A DNA stretch of 64,000 nt from assembly GCA_963691705.1 (NCBI GenBank), contig OY829546.1:8442001-8506000 (forward strand). The letters are read 5' to 3'. Of this stretch, positions 48,864-59,046 are shown one piece after another. The notes beneath the pieces are model-generated. The model was not told where the DNA came from. It saw only the letters and a program-made list of their open reading frames with translations, and made no database searches. The position numbers were made by a program, and so were the translations under genes. The number at the start of each line of letters is the position of its first letter. Position 1 is the stretch's first letter. Source of the stretch: Viola odorata. Its lineage: Eukaryota; Streptophyta; Magnoliopsida; Malpighiales; Violaceae.

Positions 48864-49164
48864 CCCCAATCAAGACCTACGTCGGTTCCACCAACAATTT
48901 CTCTCGCCGATGCGTCAATTAATTTCTTCAATTCATTCAATCATTTCGTAAATTTGGAAACAAATCCTGATCTGGTTCATATTTATTTATTTACTCAAAA
49001 AAAGTTGTTGGGTCAATCAAAGTTTGCAACTTTTGGAATTTGTTTTACGTTTAGTAGCTGATTTGTTTCTTTAGGTGGGTTTTGCTTCCTGGGTCAAAAA
49101 GGTCTTTAATTTGGTGTGTTCATAAGTCAGTTGTTTGAGTTTGGTTTTCTGGGTTCTAGATGGC

Positions 49165-49485
49165 ATGGGATCTGGCATGAGTGCCGGGAAACGTGCTAAA
49201 TTTGGTAATGTTGTTTCTGTCGTTGATGATGATGATCTAGCTCATGTTCTTGAACAACTATTCCAATTGCCTAATGACGATGACGATGACGATGACGATG
49301 ATGATGGAACAGTTGCGACGATGAACGGTGCGGAAGATGATGTGGGCTTCAACGATGGGAACGCGATAGAGTTGGAAGAGCTTCTGCTAATTTTTTGTAC
49401 CGACAATGGGTATCCGAAAGGAAAGCTACAAAGTTTAAGACACCTGTACTTTTATTTCTGTTCGAATTGCATCATCTCAATGTAA
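49165..49485 (+). CDS. Hypothetical acidic ORF inside the MULE
   Basis: A 106-codon frame starting MGSGMSAGKRAKFGNVVSVV, with a run of ten Asp encoded by a GATGAC repeat (49275-49303) and an acidic EELLL segment, ending in AT-rich translation. The first 80 residues look like genuine coding sequence, perhaps an exon captured by the element; a splice donor may follow the GYPKGK segment. No family recognised. Confidence 0.3.
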   Translation: MGSGMSAGKRAKFGNVVSVVDDDDLAHVLEQLFQLPNDDDDDDDDDDGTVATMNGAEDDVGFNDGNAIELEELLLIFCTDNGYPKGKLQSLRHLYFYFCSNCIISM

Positions 49486-49987
49486 TTAGTTTAGATTAAT
49501 ATAACTTCATAAAATTCTTTGCTTCTATTTGGGTTTGTTAATTGTTTGTCTTTTTGATCTGTTTCTGTCTATTGGTTATTTAACAAAGATGGATGAAACT
49601 TGTGTTTGATTGATGTACTTGCCGACCCGACCCGTTTTAAATGGTTCGGGTTATTTTTGCTTGCGTGACATGACACGTTAACAAGAATATACGTGGCCGC
49701 TGATGTGTCATGCCACGTCAGACTATGTTAAAGTGAGGTACCAAATGTGAATAACTTTTTAAGTACGAGTACTTTTATAAAAAAAAACAGTATAGGTACC
49801 AAATCAATCTATTAAATAGAATGAATGTGTCATTTTTTTTTGCATTAACCCTATTCTAATCCCCAGCTCACATGTATATCGATTCCATTAATGCAGCAAA
49901 CCAAAGAAAATCTAGTAAAATTATCATTGGATTCCATAATATCAAAGGGAAACTTCCTTCAAATCCAATTGCAGTACGCTTATGCCA

Positions 49988-49994
49988 TATATAA
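49988..49994 (+). promoter_or_regulatory. TATA box of the truncated small-protein gene
   Basis: TATATAA about 50 bp before the start codon at 50042. The surrounding block (TTCCTTCAAA... CGCTTAT) is shared with the promoter of the paralogue at 53187. Confidence 0.5.
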
Positions 49995-50041
49995 TCGTCA
50001 TATATGCTAATTACACTTGCACATCAAAATCAATAAAAAAG

Positions 50042-50320
50042 ATGGCTCAAACGATTCTCCTCTGGTTAATCTTAGCAAATGTCGTTCTGGGTCTGGCCAA
50101 TCCTACTGAAAAGGTTCGAACTTTAGTCGAATCTCGTCCTCCGCTCGTTAGAAAACTTGGAAGGCACCATCATCACAAGATAGTACTCCAGCCTTCTTGT
50201 GCACCTGGGACAAACCCACCCATGCTTCCTCAACCTGACGACAGCCTGCATTCTGGTACCAAAACTGGTTTTTGGGACAAAACACCCATTTCTGTTATTA
50301 TCGATACACCTCCTGGGTAG
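50042..50320 (+). CDS. Small secreted protein, truncated paralogue of the 53187 gene
   Basis: 92 residues with a signal peptide (MAQTILLWLILANVVLGLA) followed by NPTEKVRTLVESRPPL, VRKLGRHHHHK and a Pro-rich middle. The N-terminal half is about two-thirds identical to the protein at 53187-53639, and the genes are in tandem, same strand, about 3 kb apart. The C-terminal His-rich stretch and membrane helix of the paralogue are missing: the frame diverges after the Pro-rich part and stops. It may be a secreted peptide or a decaying duplicate. Its promoter was split by the MULE about 190 bp upstream of the start codon. No known family function. Confidence 0.6.
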   Translation: MAQTILLWLILANVVLGLANPTEKVRTLVESRPPLVRKLGRHHHHKIVLQPSCAPGTNPPMLPQPDDSLHSGTKTGFWDKTPISVIIDTPPG

Positions 50321-51231
50321 TTATGTTATGTAGCAGCGGATTTTGTAATGTAGTTTAAGTATTGGCATTTCCAATATCACTTATTACTATTATCTTTTTC
50401 TGTTATATTTTTTTTATTATGTTATGATATCATATTTTATCTTTAAGCTCGTAGTCTCGTAATCATAGAACTGCATAATATACATGGGTCAAGATTTTGG
50501 TAGTTATTCCAAGTTCTATTAATTTCCATATCCTCAACTTGTATGGAATAATCATGTATGTTTGATAAGTTTATAAATTAGATGAATTTCTATTATGTTA
50601 CATGTAATCATCATTATTCAATACCTTCATTCAAGTAACTAATTATAAACCCACTTAGCAAGCTCGAGTTTTTAGAATTAGATGGGGCCACAACTTTTCC
50701 TTTGAATTAATTCCTTTTTTTGTTGGTAATGAACTTCTCCTCATCTTACTAATGGAATTCAAACTATGATTAAACATGAAGTGGGCTTGTGTTTGTGTAT
50801 CGAGTAGTAGAATGGTACCGACCGAAGTTGGAAATCGAATGGAATTTAGAGAAACGGTGATTCAAAATCGAGATATAATTTTTTATAAAAAATATCATTG
50901 AGATATCATGATATGCGATTATAATTAATTAAAATCCAATAAACAAAAATTATTTATAATTCGGACCTCGACAAGAGTTCATTCGCTCACATTTACGAAC
51001 CAATATCTCAAAAAAACTGCAACAACAGCAAAGCTTAGATCCAAACTCAGAGGTGCATTTATTTTAATTATTTAAAAATATTTAAAAAATAAAAGTTACA
51101 TTATAATTTAAATATAACTTTTATTATCTATTTTCATAAGTAAGAATAGTGTAATAATAACCCTTGTGAGAAACTAATCCAATAATCTAAGGTTTCTTCT
51201 TACCTTTTCATTTTCATATTACTCTCTCCGG
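50321..51231. other. Intergenic between the tandem paralogues, part 1
   Basis: 3' UTR followed by AT-rich DNA. I found no trace of the missing transmembrane exon of the paralogue directly after the stop. Confidence 0.4.
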
Positions 51232-51410
51232 TCTCGAAAGAACGTCGTTTACTATTCCGCGCGCGCATTTCAAGGCAGCCGGAATAGTAGTTATATGACC
51301 CCGAAAAATTTCGTACTTCTTTTCGAACGTACGTTAATTATTTTCGGAGTCATATAGCTACTATTCCGGCCGCCTTAAATGGCACCGGAATAGTAAACGA
51401 ACACCACCAT
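51232..51410. mobile_element. Diverged Stowaway-like foldback MITE
   Basis: It starts after TA with CTCTCTCCGG. The interior is a large hairpin: GGAATAGTAGTTATATGACC faces GGAGTCATATAGCTACTATT, and CGTTTACTATTCCG faces CGGAATAGTAAACG. Order and words (ACGTCGTTTACT, CGCATTTCAAGG, GACCCC-AAAAA) parallel the element at 23205. The right terminal repeat has decayed. Confidence 0.65.
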
Positions 51411-53077
51411 ATAATAAAAGATTCGTAACTTTATATCATTAGTTTACGTATATGCATCTACATTAGAAAAAAAAAAATTACGGGTGCAACAAAATGTAGG
51501 TCCGCCACCGAAAATAAAGAGTTCGACATTTTTATTTTTAAAAGAAAAAAATGTTCAGCTTGACGGGCCGTGGATCTAAAAATGAATAAACAAGAACAAT
51601 CATCAAGTTATAAGTCTCTCTCATTACCATAATCCACAGACAAGAAACTGACACCTTAACCAAATAATTAAGATCCTACAATTTGGTCTCTGATTCCATT
51701 TCCATGGGTGTCCAGAACTTTCTTTGCTTCCTATACAACAACCCAAACAGCATTATAGTTTTTGTTTTCTGATTTCATGTCCCGTCAACTGGCAAGTGAT
51801 TTAATTAAAAATATCATGTCTCAATTTTGCTCAACAATCACAGCAAGTATCGATTACAAGTTCCAATACTATAATTTCTCCTCCCCAAATGCTAATGATA
51901 GAATAAAAGATTAAAAAAAAGTGTGGTCGAACCTTTGATTTAATGATTATTTGCTGATAAAATATTGTTTGAAATTGAAATTCGAGTCTCACATCCTTCT
52001 CAAAAAGAAAACAGATAGCGGTCACACTCGCAAAAGATACAACGATAACATTCATGAACAATAATCTTAGCTATAGAGACAAGGAAGTAAAAAATCTTGG
52101 AGACATGGATTTCTGCAATTATATTTTCTTGCTGTGGCAATGCCACATTCAACAGCATTTGGTTATTTTAGAATGTTCAACCATTTCAATTCAAAGATTG
52201 AACCATAAAAGACAAAATGAGAGGATAGAAAAATTTGAGGTCACATGTTGAAGAAACCTCATACATTGTTCTTGTTCATTTATTTTTTTTCTGTTTCTTC
52301 CTAGGTTTAATTAGTTTATAGTAGAAACTATAGATCCTAATAAGATCTTTTCAACTAATGATCTTCATTTGTAAGACATGTTCCAGACGGTGCTTGAATT
52401 AGCCTACAAATTTGTTGTTGATTGGATTAAATCATCAAACATAACATGCTGCAGCCAATTGTGTTTCATAACCATGTCTAACTTAGTGTTTTGAAGCATT
52501 ATCAAGCTCAACGGGTGAAAATTAACCACGTTCGTAGACTAATCCTCTTTCACTATAAAGTAAAATATTTTCAGTAGATAATTATTTTATATACACGAAC
52601 TCTACAATTGAATATTTAATTCAGATCTTGTAAATTTGTGACGGCTTCATGTCCCAATGAGATTGTATTTTTTACCTTGTTATTTGCAACATTATTCACA
52701 TAGTCCTACTAATAGAATTTAGCAAGTTCTTGCAACTTTCTTTCCTATTGTTAGAGTTGTTGTTGGGATTAGAGCTCTTAATTAACTACTAATTTTCTTC
52801 TAATTAGTGTACTAATAATTCAAATACACCAGATGTAATTAATGCAATTACAGCTCTTACAAATAAACATATTATAGATCACTGTCCCCTTGATTCAAAT
52901 CCTGGTTGTCTTCCTCATATTCTAGTCCTTACACGTGCATATCCCTCTGTTTCCCCTGTTCTACAGACAACCCAAACACAGCAAATACTAAAGAAATTGA
53001 CTTTAATATATCTTTCAAATCTATCAACAGGAAATTTCCTTCAAAGTTCAAAACCACACGCTTATTATGTCATCTCC
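51411..53077. other. Intergenic between the tandem paralogues, part 2
   Basis: No gene recognised. The stretch 52780-52930 is similar to 46215-46348 on the far side of the MULE (shared TTTTCTTCTAATTAGTG and ATGTAATTA blocks), marking the duplicated promoter. Confidence 0.5.
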
Positions 53078-53085
53078 TATATATT
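53078..53085 (+). promoter_or_regulatory. TATA box of the small membrane protein gene
   Basis: TATATATT about 105 bp upstream of the start codon at 53187, in the same promoter context (TTCCTTCAAA ... CGCTTAT) as the truncated paralogue. Confidence 0.5.
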
Positions 53086-53186
53086 CCTCACACCCATCAC
53101 TCCATTTCCACAGCTGAGCTCAACACAGTTCCCTTTTTCCAATTTTTCCGAGTATTCTCTTTGTCTCACTACGCAATCAATCAAAA

Positions 53187-53639
53187 ATGGCTCAAAGAAT
53201 TCTAATCTGCTTGATCTTAGCAAATGCTGTTCTTGGTCTGGCAAATCCGACAGAAAAGATTCAAACTTTGGCCGAATCTCCTGCTCCTCTGGCTAGAAAA
53301 CTTGGTGGGCATCACCAAAATCACAAAATGGTTCAACCCAATTCTGCACCTGAGTCTAGTCCATCATCGTCATCATCCATAGCTCCTCCACCTGAAGAAG
53401 GTAAAGATCGATCTGGTTCTTTGGACGAATTAGCACCAGTTAGTGTTGAAGAGCAGGAGACGGAGAAGGCACATCATCGTCACCATTCGGTGGATAGATC
53501 TGTTGCAGGAGGAGGTGTGATTCTTGGAGGTCTAGCCACCACTTTCTTGGTGGTGGTTTTCTGCTACATTAGAGCTACTGGAAGACATAAAGGGGATATG
53601 GATACTACCGCTACTTCTCTTCCTATTACTAGTACATGA
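53187..53639 (+). CDS. Small secreted/type I membrane protein, uncharacterised
   Basis: Intronless, 150 residues. A signal peptide (MAQRILICLILANAVLGLA) is followed by an extracytoplasmic Ser/Pro- and His-rich linker (SAPESSPSSSSSIAPPPEEG, HHRHHSVDRS) and one membrane helix near the end (GVILGGLATTFLVVVFCYI, about 111-129) with a short RATGRHK tail. The VAGGGVILGGLATTFL block is one I associate with small plant proteins of unknown role; the Ser/Pro stretch could be glycosylated. The tandem duplicate at 50042 keeps only the N-terminal half. The function is not known. Confidence 0.75.
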   Translation: MAQRILICLILANAVLGLANPTEKIQTLAESPAPLARKLGGHHQNHKMVQPNSAPESSPSSSSSIAPPPEEGKDRSGSLDELAPVSVEEQETEKAHHRHHSVDRSVAGGGVILGGLATTFLVVVFCYIRATGRHKGDMDTTATSLPITST

Positions 53640-53949
53640 ATTATTACTATGTTTGTTCTGCCTCTTCTGTAAAGTAACTATACTATGAGTTAAAAGATTG
53701 TGAAATGTACGTGAGTGATTAGTTTGTACGGAAAATGATTAATTCAAAGATAAAATGGAATTTTTAAGAATTTGATTAAGTGGAACTCACCATAAGAGCT
53801 TAAAAAAAAGTTAGATCAATATGATCAATTATATTTGGTTCAGTTAAGGTTTAAATAAACATCTAAATGCAAATATGATATTTATTTAGGTATAATCTAT
53901 TACATTTTGCTATTTTGCTGACTTTTGTTTTCTTAAAAAAATCTAAGAT

Positions 53950-54400
53950 AAATTACATAAAAAAACCATATACTTTATAAAATATTTCATTTCAACACCT
54001 ATAGTTTCAAGTTTTAATAAAATTTTATAATTATCTAAAAGTTACAATTAGAACTCTTCTGCTAGTTAAAAAATGCAAATAAAATAGTAAAATATTATAA
54101 AATTTGGAGAAAACAATAAATATAGTAAAGCCTAGTTTATTTTTTTGTTGAGCTTTTCAGTTTTAAATAAAATTTAAACATTTTCATTAATTTATTCAAT
54201 TTTTTCATTAGGGAGTAAAATACAATCTTTGTTGTATTTTTTCTCCAATTTACACTTTTATTTTTTTGCAAAATTTTACTATTTCATTAATTTGTTTAAC
54301 TACTTAAAAGGTTTGAATTGCAACTTTTGAATATTATAATATTATATTTTAATTACTATAATTTATTTTATATTATGTTTAAAAAATTATATAGTTTATC
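53950..54400. mobile_element. AT-rich foldback element
   Basis: The left arm (53955-54115) and the reverse complement of the right arm (about 54235-54400) share a series of words in order: AACTATA/CCATATA, AAAAGTTACAATT versus AAAAGTTGCAATT, TAGTTAAA, AATAGTAAAAT, TTGGAGAAAA. No ORF. Ends and target duplication were not resolved. Confidence 0.5.
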
Positions 54401-54514
54401 CAAAAATCTAATGATAATTTTGTGTCCGTTTACAATTCCAAGTGGCGTTAGAAAACTAATGATTATAGATGAGCCCAGGCTAGGCCCAAAACAGATTTAT
54501 CAAGCGATATATAT

Positions 54515-55196
54515 GAATTAGCCACCATACTATCATAAAATTTCCAATTAAGCCACCAAACAGTTTAATCTTTTCAATTATGCCCTCGGATTATTGTCTT
54601 TTATAGATATTAACCACCAATGTTATCAAAATTAGCCAAATTGATCATTCCATATGTGAACCCCATATGTGCTTTGTTAAATGAAACGTATTGACTCTAA
54701 AAATAAGTCCACTTATACTTTTGGAAACCAATTTTTAACTCAATATTATTCATTTTAAATGTGACTAAATGAAATAATGGTTGTTTAAATTTGAAATTAA
54801 GGTTGAGTTTTTTAGTTTTAAGTTAGGCAAACCTTTATGTTTTATTGGTTAGATAGGTTAGTTTCTAATCGTAGTAATTATTAATTAATGATTAATTTGA
54901 AATATAAATAATTATTATTTAATTTAATTACATTTAAATTGAATAATACTCTTAGAGGTAAAATTTGGTTTATAAAAGTGCAAATGAATTTATTTTTAAC
55001 TAATAAAGTACATGGGGCTCACAGATGTAATCAATTTAGCTAATATTGGCAATATTGGTGACTAATTTGTCCGAAAACAATAATTCAGTGGCATAATTGA
55101 AACTTTTAAATTATCTAGTGGCTAATTTGTTAAAAAATTATTTGGTGGCATAATTGGGAATTTTAAGATAGTTTGATGGCTCATTTGTCTTTTTCC
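54515..55196. mobile_element. Long-TIR non-autonomous element upstream of PI31 gene
   Basis: The left arm contains GAATTAGCCACCATACTATC, then CAATTAAGCCACCAAAC, CAATTATGCC and CCAAATTGATCA; the reverse complement of the right arm has AAATGAGCCATCAAACTATC, CAATTATGCCACCAAA, CAATTATGCCAC and CTAAATTGATTA in the same order. Inverted arms are about 190 bp, with no transposase. TATATAT flanks both sides, but in AT-rich DNA that is weak evidence of a target duplication. It ends about 130 bp before the PI31 start codon. Confidence 0.7.
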
Positions 55197-55197
55197 T

Positions 55198-55211
55198 TAT
55201 ATATAATATAA
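55198..55211 (+). promoter_or_regulatory. TATA box region of the PI31-like gene
   Basis: TATATATAATATAA about 115-128 bp before the start codon, directly against the right end of the long-TIR element. The spacing fits a core promoter. Confidence 0.5.
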
Positions 55212-55325
55212 CCGACCGCCTAAATCCCCCTTCCTAGTCTTCTCTTCTTCTTCCTTCTCGAATCCAAAAGATCAAAACTAGTTTTCCTTACTCTCTCTGA
55301 CAAATTCCCTAAATTTCTCGAAACA

Positions 55326-57851
55326 ATGGAGAAATCAGTTCTTGCAGTGATTAGAGCCGCTAGACCTTCGTTCAAGAACAACCAAGACAAGGTCGCATTC
55401 GCCGTCCACGCATCCTTTCTGGCCTCCGGTTACGTCCCTGTCGCCGTCGGCCCCGCCGCATTCTCTCCCGACGCCCTTTCCACTACCTCTACCGGTACTT
55501 CCTCGCTCAATCTCTCATGACTGCGTGCTTTTAGCTGTTATCTATTTTAATTTTTATTCTGCGGTTTTTGGTGGTTTAGATGAGGTAGGGATCGACGGGT
55601 GGAACGAAGTAGCGGACGAGTACGCGTTCTTGTACTCGATCCCTGAAAAAGGAGGGAAGAAGGTGTTGGTCAAGTGTATGGCCATGAATGGTAGATTCTT
55701 TGTGAACGCTTTGCCTGATGGAGCTAAAGAGCAGGTCCAGACCGAGATCGAGTACGGGCTTTTACTCTTCCTCTTTCTGTCTTTTTTCCTTTTGTAATTA
55801 GATTAATGAACGTAGGTGATTTCTGTTTGCTATGTGGGTTCTGATTTCTTTTTGAATTTCTTTCTTTGCGCAGTGTTAAGGAATACGTTAACGAGGCTGG
55901 AAGCTCGAATTACGCCGAGCAATTTAAGAGTCTAGATAACTTTGTTAAGAAGCTGGATAACGAAGTTTTATCTAAACTGGATGTGTCGTCTTCAAAACCT
56001 AGCTCATCATCAGCTGCTAGTCCTGTGAGGTAATTGAGCTTTCGACTTTTTATCCCGCAGGGTTTTTGTGTGTGTGTAATATGGTGGGATTTGTGTTCCA
56101 TGCTATAACTATGTGTCTAGAGAAAGATGCTAAAATTTCATTGATATACTTCCACTCACAATGTGTCAGACATCTGATAAACTGCATAGGGGTTCTAGGA
56201 GAGTATGAGTGTTAATTAAAAAGAGGCATGATACACCTGATTGTTTTATAACAGTTGTTTATGCTGATTGTTTTATTGTGCTGCAGTTCGGAGAGAGATT
56301 ATAGGCCAAGGCATGATTCACCTGTTCCTGATGTTATATATGAACAAAATAGTCCTACTATTGATCCCAGTGGTGGGTATGTCTTTCTTTTAAACTTGTA
56401 GACCTTGAAATTTGGTTTGCTCATAATTACCTATTGCGATAGGTGTGCATGTGTGGTTTAGTGCCCATGGGCCGTGAGTAATTGGTAATATAGTAAGCGT
56501 GTTTAGGATTAGTTTGTATGAAGAATGGTTGCACCATTTTTTCAGCCACGTTGGAAGCCTAGGTTATTAGGTCCTCATGGCAGGTGTGGTCTATATTGAT
56601 TCCTGAGCTTACTGATATCATGCTAATAATTGTATTTCTCGAAAAGGGAAAAAAAGGAGTATCAGTTGCATCAGTTCTGCCAAGAGTCTTAGGGGAGGGA
56701 CTTCGTACATTCTAATCACATCCTTTATTGTACTATTTTGTCTGAGGGAGCCGTGTTCTTCCATTTTGGAAGGGCAAGATGGCCAATGATGCCATGTGAT
56801 TTATGAAGCTTTAATGTGACTTTATTTGGTTCTCTAGCTTGTAACTGTAGAACTTTAATGTATGTGTTTCTGATGTGCTTTATATTTTTCACTTGGCTCT
56901 CATAATGCAAGATGCTAACATAGCATAATGAGGTCTGATTCAGTTCATTTAGATAATGATGAAGACTAATACTGCATTTTGACTTGTTTTTTAGAGTTGT
57001 AATTCCTCCTGTGCCTCCTTATGTTTTTAGTGACGTGTTTCCTGGTCCTGGTGCTGGAATGTACCCAGCGAGGTACTTACAGCTGCTTTAGTATAATAAT
57101 TATTGTTATTTCACCTTGTCATTTCTTTTCTCAATTTGAACTGTGTGTATGTTTTGCTGTCTTTGTCTTTCAGGGGTGATTTTGGTGATGGTAGCATGCT
57201 CGTAGGTTTGTGCTCTTTATTTTGTTTTTAAATTTAGCATTTACTCATGTTTCCCATCTCTTTCATTTGAGAAGCCTACAAATTAAGCATTCCTTATTAC
57301 CATGTGGATTTTTACAGGGCCCAATGATCCTCGTTGGTTCGGTGGTGTTGGTGGACAGCCTGGTTTCCCTGGAGGACTACCGTGAGTTTTCTATCTTTCT
57401 GTGTACACTTTAGTTTGTCTTGATGATATGGTAGGTATATACATTACAAATTAAAATGAAATGTGATTTGAGTTTTTATTTATTGGTGGTGAACAATGCA
57501 CTGAGGGGTGCACTGCTTAACACATCAATCCATGTGAAAAAATTAGCAGAAGTTGTTACTACACAAGTAGCATTTTCCTTTCATGAATTGGCTAACTGGA
57601 TTATTTGAAACAGGAATGCCCCTCCAGGTGCTCGCTTTGATCCTTACGGCCCGCCTGGTGTTCCTGGATTTGAGCCAAATCGGTTTCGCAGGTATGTAGA
57701 TTTATTGTGGTTACAAATCAGGATTATGCTGCTAGTAGATCCAAACTTTTAACGGATTTTTAAAATTTTCTTTTGCAGAGACCTACCGAGACATGGCAGT
57801 GGTGCTCATCCTGACCTTGAGCATTTTGGGGGTGGATCTGATTTCATTTAG
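55326..57851 (+). CDS. PTRE1: PI31-like proteasome regulator (PTRE1 type)
   Basis: Nine GT-AG exons with matching phases (55326-55494, 55580-55751, 55874-56029, 56287-56376, 56995-57072, 57174-57205, 57318-57381, 57614-57691, 57779-57851) give about 303 residues, the size of Arabidopsis PTRE1 as I recall. PI31 proteins bind and modulate the 20S proteasome; PTRE1 links proteasome activity to auxin signalling. The N-terminal PI31 domain spans about 1-160 (MEKSVLAVIRAARPSFKNNQ, DKVAFAVHASFLASGY, GWNEVADEYAFLYS, KCMAMNGRFFVNALPDG). The C-terminal half is Pro/Gly-rich (PPVPPYVFSDVFPGPG, GPNDPRWFGGVGGQPGF, GARFDPYGPPGVPGFEPNRF), the usual PI31 tail, ending GGGSDFI. The end is not a classic HbYX motif, since Phe stands where Tyr is expected. 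Confidence 0.93.
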
Positions 57852-58122
57852 AACAATTTAGCACTTCAGCGCTGCATCTCTCTCTTTTCATTTTTTTGCC
57901 ATGCTTAGAAGGACATAGAATACTGAGTAAGGGTGCCCCTTATTCTGACATTTTGTAGATATTATACTGAGTAGTGGTTTCCATCAAAGACGTTTTGTAT
58001 GTGTATATTGAAGTTTCATTTTATTTATTGCAATTATTTTTCGGAGTGTTTCAAATTTTATTACTCTGGTGTGTTTAAAATCTGCTAGCTTTTAATAGCA
58101 GGAATGGATATCAAATTTTAAT

Positions 58123-58887
58123 GGAAAAAGGGTAAAATACACCCCTACATTTGTATCATAGGTTAAGATAAGTCACTACATTTGTAATTGAGTCAAATAA
58201 GTCACTGCATTTGTATCACATGTCAGGATAAACCACTACATTTGTAATTGAGTCAAATAAGCCACTGCATTTGTCAATTTGATCTACATTAGCCACTCAT
58301 CCCTAAAAATAGTTATACCTTGTTTGGATATATCATAAGAATATGCTTACATGGTATTCTTTTTTAAATGACATGACATAAAAACCATGACCAACACTCA
58401 TTTTTACAATTGAAAAATAAAAAGTTGGATCCCAAAAATAAATAAAATTGAGTGCACAAAAATAGTGGTTTATTATTTTGATCTTACTCGATGTTTTATC
58501 GCTAAAAAAACGAATATTATTTTGATCTCGCTCGATTTTTTATTTTTGAATATTTTGATTCAACGTTTTATTTTTCTATTGCAAAAATGAATGTTGAGCA
58601 TGATTTTTATGCCATGTCATTTAAAAAAAAATACTATGTAATCATAGTCTTATGATGTATCCAAACAAGGTATAAGGGATGAGTGGTTAATATAGATTAA
58701 AAGGATAAATGTAGTGGTTTATTTGGCTCAATTATAAATGTAGTGGCTTATCTTGACATATGATACAAATATAGTGGCTTATCCTGACATGTGATACAAA
58801 TGCAGTGGCTTATTTGACTCAATTACAAATGTAGTGACTTATCTTGACCTATGATACAAATGCAGGGGTGTATCTTACCCTTTTTTC
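58123..58887. mobile_element. Foldback Mutator-like MITE, 765 bp, with 9-bp TSD
   Basis: AATTTTAAT lies directly on both sides (58114-58122, 58888-58896). The ends are GGAAAAAGGGTAAAATACAC and, reversed, GAAAAAAGGGTAAGATACAC. The inverted arms run about 300 bp each, through repeated ACTACATTTGT...TTGAGTCAAATAAG units and TTATACCTTGTTTGG, so nearly the whole element folds back. No coding capacity. Confidence 0.88.
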
Positions 58888-59005
58888 AATTTTAATTGAC
58901 CAACTCATTTCGATTTTGTAATAGGGATAGCTTTGGAAGAAACTTGGGTTTTAGGTAGTTTTTTATTTACTACTAATATATCTATGCGCCTGATTGCAAA
59001 TATCC

Positions 59006-59046
59006 AGTGGGCTCTGCCCGCGCAGGTTCGAATCCTGCCGCTCACG
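59006..59046 (+). pseudogene. tRNA-Ser 3' half (tRNA pseudogene or fragment)
   Basis: The stretch contains a serine-type variable arm (GGGCTCTGCCCGC), a T arm with the B box (GCAGGTTCGAATCCTGC) and a 3' acceptor strand CGCTCAC. The matching 5' acceptor strand (GTGAGCG), D arm and anticodon arm are not found in the 100 bp upstream, so only the 3' half is present. Confidence 0.7.

Larger units (their letters stand above)
46349..49851. mobile_element. Mutator-like element (MULE) with long TIRs, 3.5 kb
   Basis: A perfect 10-bp direct repeat TATTCTAATC flanks it (46339-46348 and 49852-49861). The ends are GGGTTAATGCAAAAAA, extending as inverted repeats of roughly 240 bp (46349 to about 46590; about 49610 to 49851), with matching blocks such as TGATTTGGTACC and TTCACATTTGGTACCTC. 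Long TIRs and a 9-10 bp target duplication define Mutator-type elements. No MURA transposase was found, so it is non-autonomous. Protein-like segments at 46890-47000, 48380-48490 and 49165-49485 suggest captured host sequence (Pack-MULE). A TRIM retrotransposon is nested at 48555-48863. It sits between the two halves of the promoter region of the small gene at 50042. Confidence 0.88.
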
